A DNA stretch of 64,000 bases, from the NCBI RefSeq assembly GCF_000378205.1, contig NZ_KB899422.1, forward strand, positions 1 through 64,000, given 5' to 3'. Shown here piece by piece: positions 26,240-35,700 of this stretch (position 1 is the stretch's first letter; every line of letters starts with the position of its first letter). The stretch comes from Sediminispirochaeta bajacaliforniensis DSM 16054 (GTDB lineage Bacteria > Spirochaetota > Spirochaetia > DSM-16054 > Sediminispirochaetaceae). A program made the translations under genes and the position numbers. The notes under the pieces were generated by a model. It was not told the DNA's origin, did no database searches, and saw nothing but the letters and a program-made list of their open reading frames with translations.

Positions 26240-26608
26240 ATGAGCACTATCTTAGTTATTGACGACAACGACTCATATCGTGCAATGCTCACCATGTTTC
26301 TGACAGAAAAAGAGTTTATGGTTATTCAGGCCGATAACGGAAAAAGCGGATGGAAGCTATTACACAGCCAGAAGCCCAACCTTGTCATCCTTGACATCGT
26401 CATGCCTGATCAGGAGGGCATTGAGACGCTCATACAGTTACGCAAAGTGTATCCCCATCTTCCTGTTATTGCGATCTCCGGCGGGGGAAAGATCGGTCCC
26501 GATAACTATTTAAAGCTGGCAAAGGCCTTCGGTGCCGATGAGACATTTGAAAAGCCGGTGAGTAATACCGTTCTTCTTTCGGCAATTCGAACACTACTGG
26601 AACCGTAG
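26240..26608 (+). CDS. Stand-alone receiver (CheY-like) response regulator
   Basis: This 122-residue protein is a single REC domain: acidic pocket in VIDDNDSY, phospho-acceptor Asp52 in LVILDIVMPD, and the conserved Lys in FEKPV. With no output domain it must act by protein contact or as a phosphate shuttle within the kinase cluster. It begins nine bases after the hybrid kinase stop with AGGAGG overlapping that gap, so it is clearly in the same operon. Confidence 0.93.
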   Translation: MSTILVIDDNDSYRAMLTMFLTEKEFMVIQADNGKSGWKLLHSQKPNLVILDIVMPDQEGIETLIQLRKVYPHLPVIAISGGGKIGPDNYLKLAKAFGADETFEKPVSNTVLLSAIRTLLEP

Positions 26609-26661
26609 CATATGGTACCATGATCTTGACAACCATATTTCTCCAGCGTACTCTCATCTTC

Positions 26662-27012
26662 ATGAAAGACAATTCTGATCAATTTACTTTATATGACCTT
26701 CGTATCGACGTGGTAGAGGGAAACCAACCAATGGTTTGTAACCATCGACTCGGCACGGCATTTTTTGTCGAAGGTGAGGATCTTGTCTTTCCCGGGGGAA
26801 GCCGTTTCAGCCTTTACGCTTTGGCTGCGCTCTTACCCTTGTTGCCGGCAAAACAGCGTTATACCCACGCCGCAGACTGGATGACGACAGATGACGAAAT
26901 TGCCTGCCCCGACCCGAATTGCGGAGCGCGCTTTCGTATCGTACGCACGGGAAAACGGACCTTTACCCACAATCAATGTACCGTTGTACCGATGGAGGAC
27001 AAACATGAATAA
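26662..27012 (+). CDS. TIGR04076-type small protein (2)
   Basis: The start is taken at the ATG at 26662 (MKDNSDQFTLYDL), giving 116 residues; an earlier start would add an unlikely hydrophobic leader. The pattern LRIDVVEGNQPMVCNHRLGT, a central SLYALAALLPLLPA helix, and CPDPNCGARFRIVR fits the TIGR04076 family of unknown function. It overlaps the aldo/keto reductase start by eight bases, so the two are coupled. Family members are often small partners of redox or metal enzymes, but no role is established. It shares the fold signature with 2733-3080. Confidence 0.7.
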   Translation: MKDNSDQFTLYDLRIDVVEGNQPMVCNHRLGTAFFVEGEDLVFPGGSRFSLYALAALLPLLPAKQRYTHAADWMTTDDEIACPDPNCGARFRIVRTGKRTFTHNQCTVVPMEDKHE

Positions 27013-28054
27013 GCATTCTCTGGGGAAACTTCCTGTCCTGATAAACGGTGCCTGGCAGCTTTCTGCCGGCCACAGTCCCGATTATGCGGAAAAGAATAAC
27101 CAGGCGATTGAGGCCTTTCTCAAGCTCATTGATGCCGGGTTTACAAGCTTTGACGGCGCCGATATTTATACAGGTGTCGAGGAACTCTTCGGAAAGCTCC
27201 TTTCCATGTATCTATCTGCCTCGCCCCAGCACCGAAGGGAGGATTTGCGTTTTCACACCAAGTTTGTTCCCGACAAGTCAATACTTCCCCAGGTGGATGA
27301 GAGCTATATCCGTTCAATTGTTGAACGAAGCCTTTCACGAATAGGAACCGACTACCTTGATCTTGTACAATTTCACTGGTGGGATTGGGAAGTTCCTGGC
27401 TATGTCGAGGCTGCCCGCTATCTTATGAACCTTGCGAAGGAAGGGAAGATCAGACAGCTTGGTACCACCAATTTCGACACGGAACATCTTCGTGACTTGT
27501 GTGACAACGGAATATCCATCGTCAGCAACCAGACACAGTATTCACTTCTCGACAGACGGCCGGAACACGGCATGATATCTTACTGTCTTGAACAGAATAT
27601 CGCACTGCTCTGCTATGGAACCCTGGCAGGAGGGTTTCTCACCGACAAGTGGCTTGGAAAGCGGGATCCCGGTTATGGGGAAAACCTCGAGAATAGATCT
27701 CTTATAAAATACCGCCTTATTATTGATGAATTCGGAGGATGGGATGCTTTTCAGGAACTGCTCTCCCTTATGCATGCGATAGCCGATGCCGAGCAGGTTT
27801 CTATTGCTAATATTGCCACCTCATGGGTTCTTAGTCGAAAAGGAGTGAAGGCCGCAATTGTCGGAACACGAAACGACACCCATGTTGCCTCCAATCGGAA
27901 GAGTGCGGAACTCCGACTGACCTCTGATGATCTGCAGAAGATAAACCGCTTTATTGCAGACCATCCTGGACCGGGCGGAGAACCCTTTGCTCTTGAACGC
28001 ATTCCGGGAGGTATTCATCAAAAGATCATGAAGATGGAACTGAACAAAGAGTAG
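27005..28054 (+). CDS. Aldo/keto reductase
   Basis: The start is the ATG at 27005 with GGAGG eight bases upstream; a longer frame exists but overlaps the preceding gene. The 349-residue TIM-barrel NADPH oxidoreductase shows the AKR catalytic set: Asp and Tyr in FDGADIYTG, Lys in FHTKFVP, His in LVQFHWWDW. The C-terminal part carries the cofactor region (ASWVLSRKGVKAAIVGTRN). The physiological substrate is unknown. It is embedded between signalling genes and coupled to the TIGR04076-type gene. Confidence 0.9.
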   Translation: MNKHSLGKLPVLINGAWQLSAGHSPDYAEKNNQAIEAFLKLIDAGFTSFDGADIYTGVEELFGKLLSMYLSASPQHRREDLRFHTKFVPDKSILPQVDESYIRSIVERSLSRIGTDYLDLVQFHWWDWEVPGYVEAARYLMNLAKEGKIRQLGTTNFDTEHLRDLCDNGISIVSNQTQYSLLDRRPEHGMISYCLEQNIALLCYGTLAGGFLTDKWLGKRDPGYGENLENRSLIKYRLIIDEFGGWDAFQELLSLMHAIADAEQVSIANIATSWVLSRKGVKAAIVGTRNDTHVASNRKSAELRLTSDDLQKINRFIADHPGPGGEPFALERIPGGIHQKIMKMELNKE

Positions 28055-28055
28055 C

Positions 28056-30146
28056 ATGGAGTGTATACCCGTTCTTACCTTTGTTTCTGCTTTAATCTAT
28101 CTCGGAGCGGGTGTGTATACCTTTGCAAAGAACAAGGAAGGAGGAGTAACTCAACATTTTTTATTGTTGTCTCTTTTCCTTTCGATGTGGGCCTTCGCCG
28201 CATCTTTTGCCATTGCGGCCCCTTCTGAGGCCAAAGTTTTTTTCTGGTACAACAGTTTTTCATTTGCCTGGTTTTTGTTTCCTCCGGTCTTGGTGCATTT
28301 TTTCCTCTCCCTGACCAGGAAAAACTTCTCTCTCCGTTTTCGACATATACTTCTCTACCTGCCGGGGTTCATTCTTCTTTTTGCCACGCAGCACACAAAG
28401 TTAATTATCAAGAATTTTGTAAGAGGTCCCTGGGGATGGACCATCATCTATGATCGCACCTCCTTCTGGTATATCTGCAACATCATCCATTACTCTTTGG
28501 CCATACTTATATCTCTCATTATTCTATTGAGATGGTTTAAAAGCTGCAAAAGTACGGAAAAGTGTCAACAGGCCGGTATCACACTCTTTACCTTTCTGCC
28601 GGCGGTTCTTCTTTCAACGGCTACGGGAACGATTCTTCCCATATTGGGTATCTTTAGGCTCCCCCCCCTTGTCCCTATTTTTATGACCATTTGGGTTATC
28701 GGTATAGCGATAGGCGTCACAAAGTTTAATATGATGATTCCCACTCCGCAAAACAGCGCTGCCAGCCTCATCGAAACCATTCATGAAAGTGTCCTCCTCT
28801 TGGACAAAAACTTGCATATTGTTTTCTCAAATCCCGCCTTCTCAAAACTTACCGGATATTCCCCGTCGCAACTTTCGGATGTCTCGATCGATACATTTTT
28901 ATCTGAGCCGATTTGCAGTGGTACTACTCCCCTTCTGTTGTTTCGAAAAGAGGGAAATGCCGTTCCCGTTGAGGCAACCAGTACGATTGTCTATACGGAA
29001 AGGAAAGACGAGATTGGACGAATCGTCGTCTTTAAGGATAAGCAGATAGACGAACGGCTTTTGCAGGAAATCAAACTGAGAAAGGAGACGGCCGAGCAGC
29101 TTCATTATTCGGAGATTCTATTTACCAAGGCCTTCTACCTAAGCCCTATCGGAATGATTATTGTCGATAGCGAAGATTATCGCATCATCGAGGTCAACGA
29201 CGCCCTTTTGGCTATTTTCGGCTATGACCGGAGCGTTTCGGAAGCAAGGAAGATTACCGACTTCCCCATATGGGTCCACGATAGTGATCGCCGGGCTGTT
29301 TTCAAAATTCTAAATCAAGGCAAAACCGTTCGAAACATGATGGTCGCCCTGCTCCATCACGATGCCTTTCCCATAGAGACTAAATTTTCCGCGGAGAAAC
29401 TGTCCATTGGAGATAGGGAGCTTATTCTGTTCTGTGTTGATGATATATCCTCAAGGATCAACTTAGAGCGGCAGGTAATGAAGATGCAGCGCATGGAATC
29501 GCTGGGCTTTCTTGCAGGAACCGTTGCTCATGATCTAAACAACATCTTCACGGCAATAGAAGGGAATTTGGATATTGCCCGCCATACGCTCCCCAATGAT
29601 GAAGCGGAAGTAAAAGAAGCCTTGGATGCCGCATTATATGCATACGAAAAGGGGAAACGGCTTGTTCGAACAGTTCTGCAGCATACAAGAGTAAAAGAAG
29701 ACATGCAGACTAAGATCAACATCCGTGATGTACTGGAGGCCGCCGATCAACTGGCTTTCCGTGCATCAACGGTCAAACGGACAACAAAGTCTCCCTCCGG
29801 ATTTGATCCATTTCTTGCCGGCTATCCCGATCTCCTCTTTCAGCTTTTCATGAATCTCTTTGTAAATGCACGACAGGCAATGAATAACATGGGTGAGCTC
29901 CTCATCGAGTTATCCGGGGATGATGACACCATAACGATAGGTGTCTGCGATGACGGCCCCGGGGTTCCTAAGCGCTATGCTGATCAAATTTTCGATAACG
30001 CCTTTTCCACCCGTGAGGAGGGAACGGGGCTTGGCCTATCGATTGTCAGAAGTATTGTGGAGCGCCATAAAGGAACGATACATCTCGATACGAGGTATAC
30101 AAGGGGGGCAAAGTTTATTGTGACCTTGCCGAGGGAAATCGCTTAG
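28056..30146 (+). CDS. Membrane sensor histidine kinase with 7TM-like N-terminus and two PAS domains
   Basis: The 696-residue protein begins with seven or so hydrophobic segments up to about residue 220, resembling the histidine kinase N-terminal 7TM region. PAS domains follow at about 235-335 and 345-460, then HisKA with His492 in GTVAHDLNNIFTAIEGNLD and a HATPase domain ending in GTGLGLSIVRSIVERHKG. It starts one base after the aldo/keto reductase stop. Its TAG stop overlaps the TAA of the convergent LacI-type gene in TTAG. No response regulator is directly downstream; the nearby single-domain receiver is a possible partner. Confidence 0.9.
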   Translation: MECIPVLTFVSALIYLGAGVYTFAKNKEGGVTQHFLLLSLFLSMWAFAASFAIAAPSEAKVFFWYNSFSFAWFLFPPVLVHFFLSLTRKNFSLRFRHILLYLPGFILLFATQHTKLIIKNFVRGPWGWTIIYDRTSFWYICNIIHYSLAILISLIILLRWFKSCKSTEKCQQAGITLFTFLPAVLLSTATGTILPILGIFRLPPLVPIFMTIWVIGIAIGVTKFNMMIPTPQNSAASLIETIHESVLLLDKNLHIVFSNPAFSKLTGYSPSQLSDVSIDTFLSEPICSGTTPLLLFRKEGNAVPVEATSTIVYTERKDEIGRIVVFKDKQIDERLLQEIKLRKETAEQLHYSEILFTKAFYLSPIGMIIVDSEDYRIIEVNDALLAIFGYDRSVSEARKITDFPIWVHDSDRRAVFKILNQGKTVRNMMVALLHHDAFPIETKFSAEKLSIGDRELILFCVDDISSRINLERQVMKMQRMESLGFLAGTVAHDLNNIFTAIEGNLDIARHTLPNDEAEVKEALDAALYAYEKGKRLVRTVLQHTRVKEDMQTKINIRDVLEAADQLAFRASTVKRTTKSPSGFDPFLAGYPDLLFQLFMNLFVNARQAMNNMGELLIELSGDDDTITIGVCDDGPGVPKRYADQIFDNAFSTREEGTGLGLSIVRSIVERHKGTIHLDTRYTRGAKFIVTLPREIA

Positions 30147-31135
30147 GCAGTGCCCCGAAAAATAAGATTGGGTTCAAGAATAAGCGTTTGTTGATGGTCG
30201 CACTTTTTTATGATGTCAAGAAGCAGCTGGGCACCGGAACGTCCCAATAAGCGGTTCTTTAGATCAACAGTGGTCAGTTGCGGATCCATCAATGTTGCAA
30301 ATGCGGTATTTCCCGCCCCGATAACCGCAACGTCATCCGGAACTCTTCGCCCTAAGGCGCGCAGGGCATGTATGACATGGATAGCTATCAAATCCGTAAG
30401 ACAATAAAATGCGTCGATCTTTTCGGCAAGGGCCCTTTCCACAAGAGCGGGGATCTGATTGGAATCGTAATCACACTCGAAAATGGTATGGGAAGAGAAA
30501 TCACGCCCTCTTTCACGCAATGCCGATGTGTAGCCCAGGTAGTTGATATGGGATTGAGGCTGCCGCAAACGGCCGAGCATAATGGCAACCTGTTTCCTAC
30601 CGCTTTCGATAAGGTAGCCGGTTGCATCGTAAGCGGCTTTGTAATAATCGACATAGACCGAAGGAATCGGTATGGGAGAAAACATTCGATTGAGGAAAAC
30701 ATACGGGATACCGTTTCTGTCCAAAGACCGAAGATGGAGAAAATCCTCGTAGTTTGAAGGAAGGGTATTAAAGAGTACTCCTGCAACACGATTTTCGATC
30801 AGGCGGGGTATGACCGCCTTTTCACGCCTGATGTCGTTTTCAAAGCCATAAATAAAAACCGAAAAACCGTTCTGACGAAAGACCGTTTCGATTTCGTGAG
30901 CACTTTCCGCAAAGAGCAGGTTTGCAAGGGTGGGAATCAAGAGTGCAACATTGGAAGAGAAATTTGTTTTCAGAGTCTTTGCAGCGTTGTTTGGAATATA
31001 ATGCAAATGCTCAATGGCGTGGTCGATCTTTTTCGCCGTATCGGCCTTTACCTTAATCTTCCGATTTATATAACGTGAGACGGTGCAGACGCTGACCCCG
31101 GCGTTTTTCGCAATATCTTTAAGGGTTGACACCAC
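30143..31135 (-). CDS. LacI-family transcriptional regulator (3)
   Basis: A 330-residue regulator with the N-terminal domain STLKDIAKNAGVSVCTVSRYINR, hinge region near residue 55, and a full periplasmic-binding-like effector domain ending with TTVDLKNRLLGRSGAQLL, the pattern usual for sugar-responsive members. It diverges from argC across 144 bases. A role in arginine control would be unusual for this family, so the target may be elsewhere or may be itself. It ends overlapping the membrane kinase gene by four bases. Confidence 0.9.
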   Translation of the reverse strand: MVSTLKDIAKNAGVSVCTVSRYINRKIKVKADTAKKIDHAIEHLHYIPNNAAKTLKTNFSSNVALLIPTLANLLFAESAHEIETVFRQNGFSVFIYGFENDIRREKAVIPRLIENRVAGVLFNTLPSNYEDFLHLRSLDRNGIPYVFLNRMFSPIPIPSVYVDYYKAAYDATGYLIESGRKQVAIMLGRLRQPQSHINYLGYTSALRERGRDFSSHTIFECDYDSNQIPALVERALAEKIDAFYCLTDLIAIHVIHALRALGRRVPDDVAVIGAGNTAFATLMDPQLTTVDLKNRLLGRSGAQLLLDIIKKCDHQQTLILEPNLIFRGTA

Positions 31136-31279
31136 GTTTCCTTTTCGCTTTTTCGATTATATGATAGTGTATAATGCTTTGTTAAACGATGTCAACGATG
31201 CTTTTTACCTATGGTATTGCAATAATATGCGAAATTACTGTATCTTTATTCATCATTTCGCATCTAAGGAGCACATCCA

Positions 31280-32326
31280 ATGGTAAAAGCCGCAGTAATT
31301 GGAGCTTCCGGGTATGCCGGTCAGGAACTGGTAAGGCTCCTCTACCACCATCCGGAAGCGGAAATTGTTTATCTTGGTTCCCGTTCTCTGGAAGGAAAAT
31401 CCCTTTCGGATTCTTTCCGCTCCATGGCCGATTCCGATCGTTATCGATTTCGTGCAAGTAATCTTCGTGATGCTGCCGAGGAAGCCGACATCATTTTCCT
31501 TGCCCTTCCTCACGGTATTGCAGCAGGCGCCGTTGATAACGAAATTCTGCAGAAATCAAAAGTCATTGATCTCGGTGCCGACTTCAGACTTCGATCTCTG
31601 GATGCATATCGTTTATGGTATCATCTCGACCATCCGGGAGGACCGGTATTCGACAGTGCCGTTTACGGACTGTGTGAATTGCATCGGAAGGCCATTGCCC
31701 CTGCCCGTTTGGTAGCAAATCCCGGTTGTTACACAACCTGTTCGATACTTTCATTGGCTCCCCTCCTTGCCGAAGGGGAAATAGATCTCAGCATGCCCAT
31801 TGTTGTCGATGCAAAATCGGGGGTCTCAGGGGCGGGAAGAAGTCCGGGAGAGGCCTTTCACTTTCCAGAATGTAACGAGAGCCTGAAAGCATACAAAGTG
31901 GGAACGCATCGCCATACCCCGGAGATCGAACAGGAACTTTCTCTACTTGCCGGCACACAGGTGACCGTACAATTCACCCCGCACCTTGTCCCGATGAATC
32001 GGGGGATTCTGGTCACAGCCTATTGCAGGCCGAACGGCAAGGCCGAGGCGCTTCGCATAGAGGAGTTGTACCGGACCTTTTATGCCGATGAGCCATTTGT
32101 CAAAATCCTCGGTAAGGCCGAAGGTTTACCGGAAACCCGATGGGTCAGAGGGAGTAATCGTTGTGACATCGGTTTTCATTATGACGAAAGAACTGGTTTG
32201 CTGATGGTCATCGGAGTCATCGATAATCTTGTAAAGGGAGCCGCAGGTCAGGCTATCCAAAATATGAATATCATCAGTTCCCTTCCCGAAACGATGGGAC
32301 TGACAAACTACGCCATGTTTCCCTGA
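31280..32326 (+). CDS. argC: N-acetyl-gamma-glutamyl-phosphate reductase
   Basis: ArgC reduces N-acetylglutamyl phosphate to the semialdehyde in arginine synthesis. The 348 residues show the NADP motif AVIGASGYAGQELVRLL, the catalytic Cys in VANPGCYTTCS and the C-terminal HRHTPEIEQEL segment with its catalytic His. AAGGAG lies nine bases before the ATG. It heads the argCJBD operon; no ArgR box could be recognised in the 144-base gap upstream, which holds only weak promoter-like elements. Confidence 0.96.
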   Translation: MVKAAVIGASGYAGQELVRLLYHHPEAEIVYLGSRSLEGKSLSDSFRSMADSDRYRFRASNLRDAAEEADIIFLALPHGIAAGAVDNEILQKSKVIDLGADFRLRSLDAYRLWYHLDHPGGPVFDSAVYGLCELHRKAIAPARLVANPGCYTTCSILSLAPLLAEGEIDLSMPIVVDAKSGVSGAGRSPGEAFHFPECNESLKAYKVGTHRHTPEIEQELSLLAGTQVTVQFTPHLVPMNRGILVTAYCRPNGKAEALRIEELYRTFYADEPFVKILGKAEGLPETRWVRGSNRCDIGFHYDERTGLLMVIGVIDNLVKGAAGQAIQNMNIISSLPETMGLTNYAMFP

Positions 32327-32339
32327 GGAGTCTTATGTT

Positions 32340-33584
32340 ATGCAGGAATTTCATAACGAATTGAGGACGGGAGCAGATATCCAGCTTCCGTCAGGTTTTT
32401 CCTTTGCCGGATACCGGGGAGGAATAAAAAAGGACAAATTAGATACCGCTGTGATTGTTTCACAGGAGCCAAGCAATTGTGCGGCGGTTTTTACTCGTAA
32501 CAAGGTGAGAGCACACTGTGTTGTTCGAAACGAAAAACTCGTTGATCGTGGAGAGACCGTAAAAGGAATCATCGTAAACAGCGGAAATGCCAACGCCTGT
32601 ACGGGGGAAGAGGGAGAGGGCAATAACGAACGCTTTGCCGCCGCCGCTGCACAGCATATCGGTTGCAAAAGCGAACAGATACTTACCGCTTCCACCGGCG
32701 TTATAGGCGTTCAGCTTCCCATAGCGGAGATGGAACATGCTGCCGGCAGCATCGAAACCGGAAGTTCCGGCGAACATTTTCTGGCCGCAGTAGATGCCAT
32801 CATGACGACCGATACCAGACGCAAATGTGTAAGCTGCCGTTTTATTGCCGGAGGCTCTTCTTTCACCATTACCGGAATGGCAAAGGGATCGGGAATGATT
32901 CATCCAAACATGGGCACGATGCTCGGTTTTATCGTGACCGATGCTCCTATCTCCGCCCCTTCTCTCCAGAGTTCGCTCAAATTGGTTGTGGATGAAACCT
33001 TCAATATGATTTCGGTCGATGGAGATACCAGTACCAACGATATGGTTTTACTCCTCTGCCCTCCGGGGGACAGGGGTCGTTTTACCTGTGAACAGGAACG
33101 GATGGATTTTCTCTCCAGTTTTCACTCGGCGCTTTACGATATCTGTCGCTATCTTGCCGTAGAAATTGCACGGGACGGAGAGGGCGCAACGAAACTTTTG
33201 CGCTGCCGTGTGGAAGGAGCCTCCTCTCTTCAGAATGCGAGGACCCTTGCAAAGGGAGTCATCGGAAGCAGTCTCGTAAAGTGTGCCTTTTTCGGTGAAG
33301 ATGCAAACTGGGGAAGAATCATTGCGGCCATGGGCTACAGCGGTGCCGATTTCAACCAGAAAGCGGTAAGTATCAGCTTTCGGAATTTTGATGGAACACG
33401 AGCAATTACCCTTATGAAACGTGGAACCCCGGTCGTTTTCAGCGAAGAAGAGGCAAAAAAAATTCTTAGTCAGCAGGAGATCGAAATATTCATCGGACTG
33501 GAAGAGGGAAGCGCTTCTGCCACCGCCTGGGGATGCGATCTTACCTACGACTATGTGAAAATCAACGGAGATTATAGAACCTAA
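32340..33584 (+). CDS. argJ: Bifunctional ornithine acetyltransferase/N-acetylglutamate synthase
   Basis: ArgJ moves the acetyl group from N-acetylornithine to glutamate, recycling it. The 414-residue precursor has the self-cleavage site in GMIHPNMGTMLGF, where the Thr becomes the N-terminal nucleophile of the beta chain. Other family stretches are IIVNSGNANACTG and CAFFGEDANWGRI. Its presence shows the cyclic route, so neither argE nor a separate argA is needed. It starts 13 bases after argC and touches argB by one base. Two nearby ATG codons exist in different frames; 32340 is the one in frame. Confidence 0.96.
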   Translation: MQEFHNELRTGADIQLPSGFSFAGYRGGIKKDKLDTAVIVSQEPSNCAAVFTRNKVRAHCVVRNEKLVDRGETVKGIIVNSGNANACTGEEGEGNNERFAAAAAQHIGCKSEQILTASTGVIGVQLPIAEMEHAAGSIETGSSGEHFLAAVDAIMTTDTRRKCVSCRFIAGGSSFTITGMAKGSGMIHPNMGTMLGFIVTDAPISAPSLQSSLKLVVDETFNMISVDGDTSTNDMVLLLCPPGDRGRFTCEQERMDFLSSFHSALYDICRYLAVEIARDGEGATKLLRCRVEGASSLQNARTLAKGVIGSSLVKCAFFGEDANWGRIIAAMGYSGADFNQKAVSISFRNFDGTRAITLMKRGTPVVFSEEEAKKILSQQEIEIFIGLEEGSASATAWGCDLTYDYVKINGDYRT

Positions 33585-34441
33585 TGCAAGCCTACATCAA
33601 CAAAGCCGAAACGCTTATCGAAGCGGCTCCCTATATCAGGAAATTTTCAGGAAAAACCGTGGTAATTAAATACGGGGGAGCGGCAATGACAGACCCGCTT
33701 CTCGAGCAGATGGTGATGGACGATATCGCCCTTCTTTCGGTTTTAGGGGTGAAACCGGTCATCGTTCACGGCGGAGGGCCCGCAATTAATGCAATGCTGA
33801 AACGCTTATCCATCGAGCCCTCCTTTGAAAACGGCCTCAGGATCACCGATCCGCAAACCATGGAAATCACGGAGATGGTACTTTCCGGGAGCGTTAATAA
33901 GAAAATCGTGCAGATGCTCTCTGACCGTTCGATCCGTTCCGTCGGCCTTTCAGGCAAAGACGGGGGCCTCTTTGAGGCAAAACTCCATCGTCCCGACGGT
34001 AAGGATATCGGCTCGGTGGGAGAGATCGTGGCCTGTAACACCGAGGTTGTAACAGCACTCATGCAAAATGGCTTTCTTCCCGTCATAAGCCCGGTTAGTG
34101 CCGGAAACGAAGGCGATAGCCTTAATATTAATGCCGATATTGCTGCGGTAAAGATTGCAGCGGCCCTACACGCAACAAAGCTTATTTTCCTTTCGGATGT
34201 GCCCGGTGTGCTGCGTGAGATAGGCAATCCCACCTCACTTATCTCCACCATAAAGATCGATGAGGTCCCCGAGCTGGTCGCCGATTCGGTTATTACCGGG
34301 GGAATGATTCCCAAAATCACCTGTGCGGCCGAAGCGGTACAGAAGGGAGTGGAATCCGTCCACATCCTCGACGGAAAAAGCAAACATGCGTTGCTTCTTG
34401 AAATTTTTACGGACAAAGGAGTAGGAACCGTCTTATGGTAA
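33584..34441 (+). CDS. argB: Acetylglutamate kinase
   Basis: ArgB phosphorylates N-acetylglutamate. The 285-residue protein has the amino-acid-kinase motifs VVIKYGGAAM, VIVHGGGPAINAML, and IPKITCAAEAV near the end. The N-terminal helix (residues 1-20) that allows arginine-sensitive hexamers in some species is present in length, so feedback inhibition is possible but not proven. Its start overlaps the argJ stop by one base and its own end overlaps argD by seven, so the genes are coupled. Confidence 0.96.
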   Translation: MQAYINKAETLIEAAPYIRKFSGKTVVIKYGGAAMTDPLLEQMVMDDIALLSVLGVKPVIVHGGGPAINAMLKRLSIEPSFENGLRITDPQTMEITEMVLSGSVNKKIVQMLSDRSIRSVGLSGKDGGLFEAKLHRPDGKDIGSVGEIVACNTEVVTALMQNGFLPVISPVSAGNEGDSLNINADIAAVKIAAALHATKLIFLSDVPGVLREIGNPTSLISTIKIDEVPELVADSVITGGMIPKITCAAEAVQKGVESVHILDGKSKHALLLEIFTDKGVGTVLW

Positions 34442-35616
34442 GTAAAACATATCTTCAAAAAAACAGCGAAAACGCGCTTGAAACCTATGCACCTTTTCCC
34501 ATCGTTCTCGATCATGGAAAAGAATGTACTGTTACCGATGTCGACGGCAAGGAATATCTTGATTTTGTTGCAGGGATTGCAGTCAACATACTGGGACACG
34601 GCAACACCCGCCTGGCAAAGGCCATTGGACAGCAGGCAGAACGGCTGATGCACTGTTCAAATCTCTATCTTAATCCCGTAACCGTCGATTATATGGATGC
34701 ACTTCTTGCGTGTAGTGGCTTTGACAAGGCCTTTTTCTGCAACAGCGGAACCGAATCGATTGAAGCGGCCCTCAAGCTTGCCAGAAAGCGTGCCGGGTTA
34801 ACGGGAAAAGCAGGACGTGATATCGTAGCGCTGAGCGGAAGCTTCCACGGAAGAACCTTCGGGGCGCTTTCCGTTACCGGACAAAAGAAATATCAGGCCC
34901 CTTTCACCCCTCTTTTACCGGGAGTCAGATTCACCGAATCCAATAATCCGAAGGCGTTGGAAGAGGCTGTCGATGACTCTGTTTGTGCAATCATCATGGA
35001 GCCGATTCAGGGTGAGGGCGGCGTTAAGCCTCTTTCATCGGCCTTTGTTGAAAAGGCCGATGAACTACGGGAAAAGTATGATCTCCTCCTGATTTTCGAT
35101 GAGGTGCAGTGTGGTTTTGGTCGATCGGGAAAGCTCTTCGCCTGGGAGCATTTCGGTATCAGGCCGGACATCCTTTGCATGGCAAAGGCGATCGCCGGAG
35201 GCTTTCCAATGGGGGGTATCCTTGTCACCGAAAGGGCAGCGGCCTTTAAGCCAGGAGATCATGCCGCTACCTTCGGAGGTAACCCACTAGCTTGTGCGGC
35301 AGCCTCGGTCGTACTCGATGAGCTGACAAACAGGGGACTCCTCGCCCATGCGGAAGAGGTTGGAGCATATCTGGGGCAAAAGCTCGGAGAGCTGAAAGAA
35401 AAACACCCACATATAGTAGATGCACGGGGACTGGGTTTGATGCGGGGAATAGAACTTTCATCGGGATCGGCAGACGTCATATCGGCCTGCATGGACAAGG
35501 GATTGCTGCTTGTGAGAGCAGGGAGCGAGGTCATTCGTTTTGTTCCTCCCCTGATTGTCACAAAGGAGGAGATCGACAAGGCTATCTCAATTCTGGATGG
35601 AGTCCTGGGCCTATAA
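34435..35616 (+). CDS. argD: Acetylornithine aminotransferase
   Basis: ArgD is a class III PLP aminotransferase converting N-acetylglutamate semialdehyde to N-acetylornithine. In 393 residues it shows the phosphate-binding FCNSGTESIEAALKLAR, the DEVQCGFGRSGKLFAWE segment and the PLP Lys in MAKAIAGGFPMGG. It is the last gene before a strong terminator, so the operon covers only the four steps from acetylglutamate to ornithine. argF, argG and argH are not in the window. Confidence 0.95.
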   Translation: MVSKTYLQKNSENALETYAPFPIVLDHGKECTVTDVDGKEYLDFVAGIAVNILGHGNTRLAKAIGQQAERLMHCSNLYLNPVTVDYMDALLACSGFDKAFFCNSGTESIEAALKLARKRAGLTGKAGRDIVALSGSFHGRTFGALSVTGQKKYQAPFTPLLPGVRFTESNNPKALEEAVDDSVCAIIMEPIQGEGGVKPLSSAFVEKADELREKYDLLLIFDEVQCGFGRSGKLFAWEHFGIRPDILCMAKAIAGGFPMGGILVTERAAAFKPGDHAATFGGNPLACAAASVVLDELTNRGLLAHAEEVGAYLGQKLGELKEKHPHIVDARGLGLMRGIELSSGSADVISACMDKGLLLVRAGSEVIRFVPPLIVTKEEIDKAISILDGVLGL

Positions 35617-35643
35617 GGCATAAGACTTTTTTCAGCTGATACA

Positions 35644-35683
35644 AAAAAAGGGACTGATCGCTTCAAACGACAGTCCCTTTTTT
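35644..35683. terminator. Bidirectional rho-independent terminator
   Basis: GGGACTG (35650-35656) and CAGTCCC (35671-35677) form a perfect stem with an A-run on one side and a T-run on the other, so it works in both directions. It ends the arg operon on the plus strand and the 56-residue basic protein gene on the minus strand. Confidence 0.92.
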
Positions 35684-35700
35684 ATAGAAGAAAACCTCTT

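Noticed and set aside
26891-27004. An N-terminal extension of the aldo/keto reductase
   Set aside because: It overlaps the coding end of the TIGR04076-type gene, while a good GGAGG sits right before the ATG at 27005 where family similarity begins.
31136-31279. An ArgR box or LacI operator between the regulator and argC
   Set aside because: Only weak, partly matching hexamers and short repeats were seen; none was convincing enough to list.
33766-34653. A 295-codon minus-strand frame opposite argB and argD
   Set aside because: Long antisense frames arise from codon bias of the sense genes; both argB and argD are intact and conserved.
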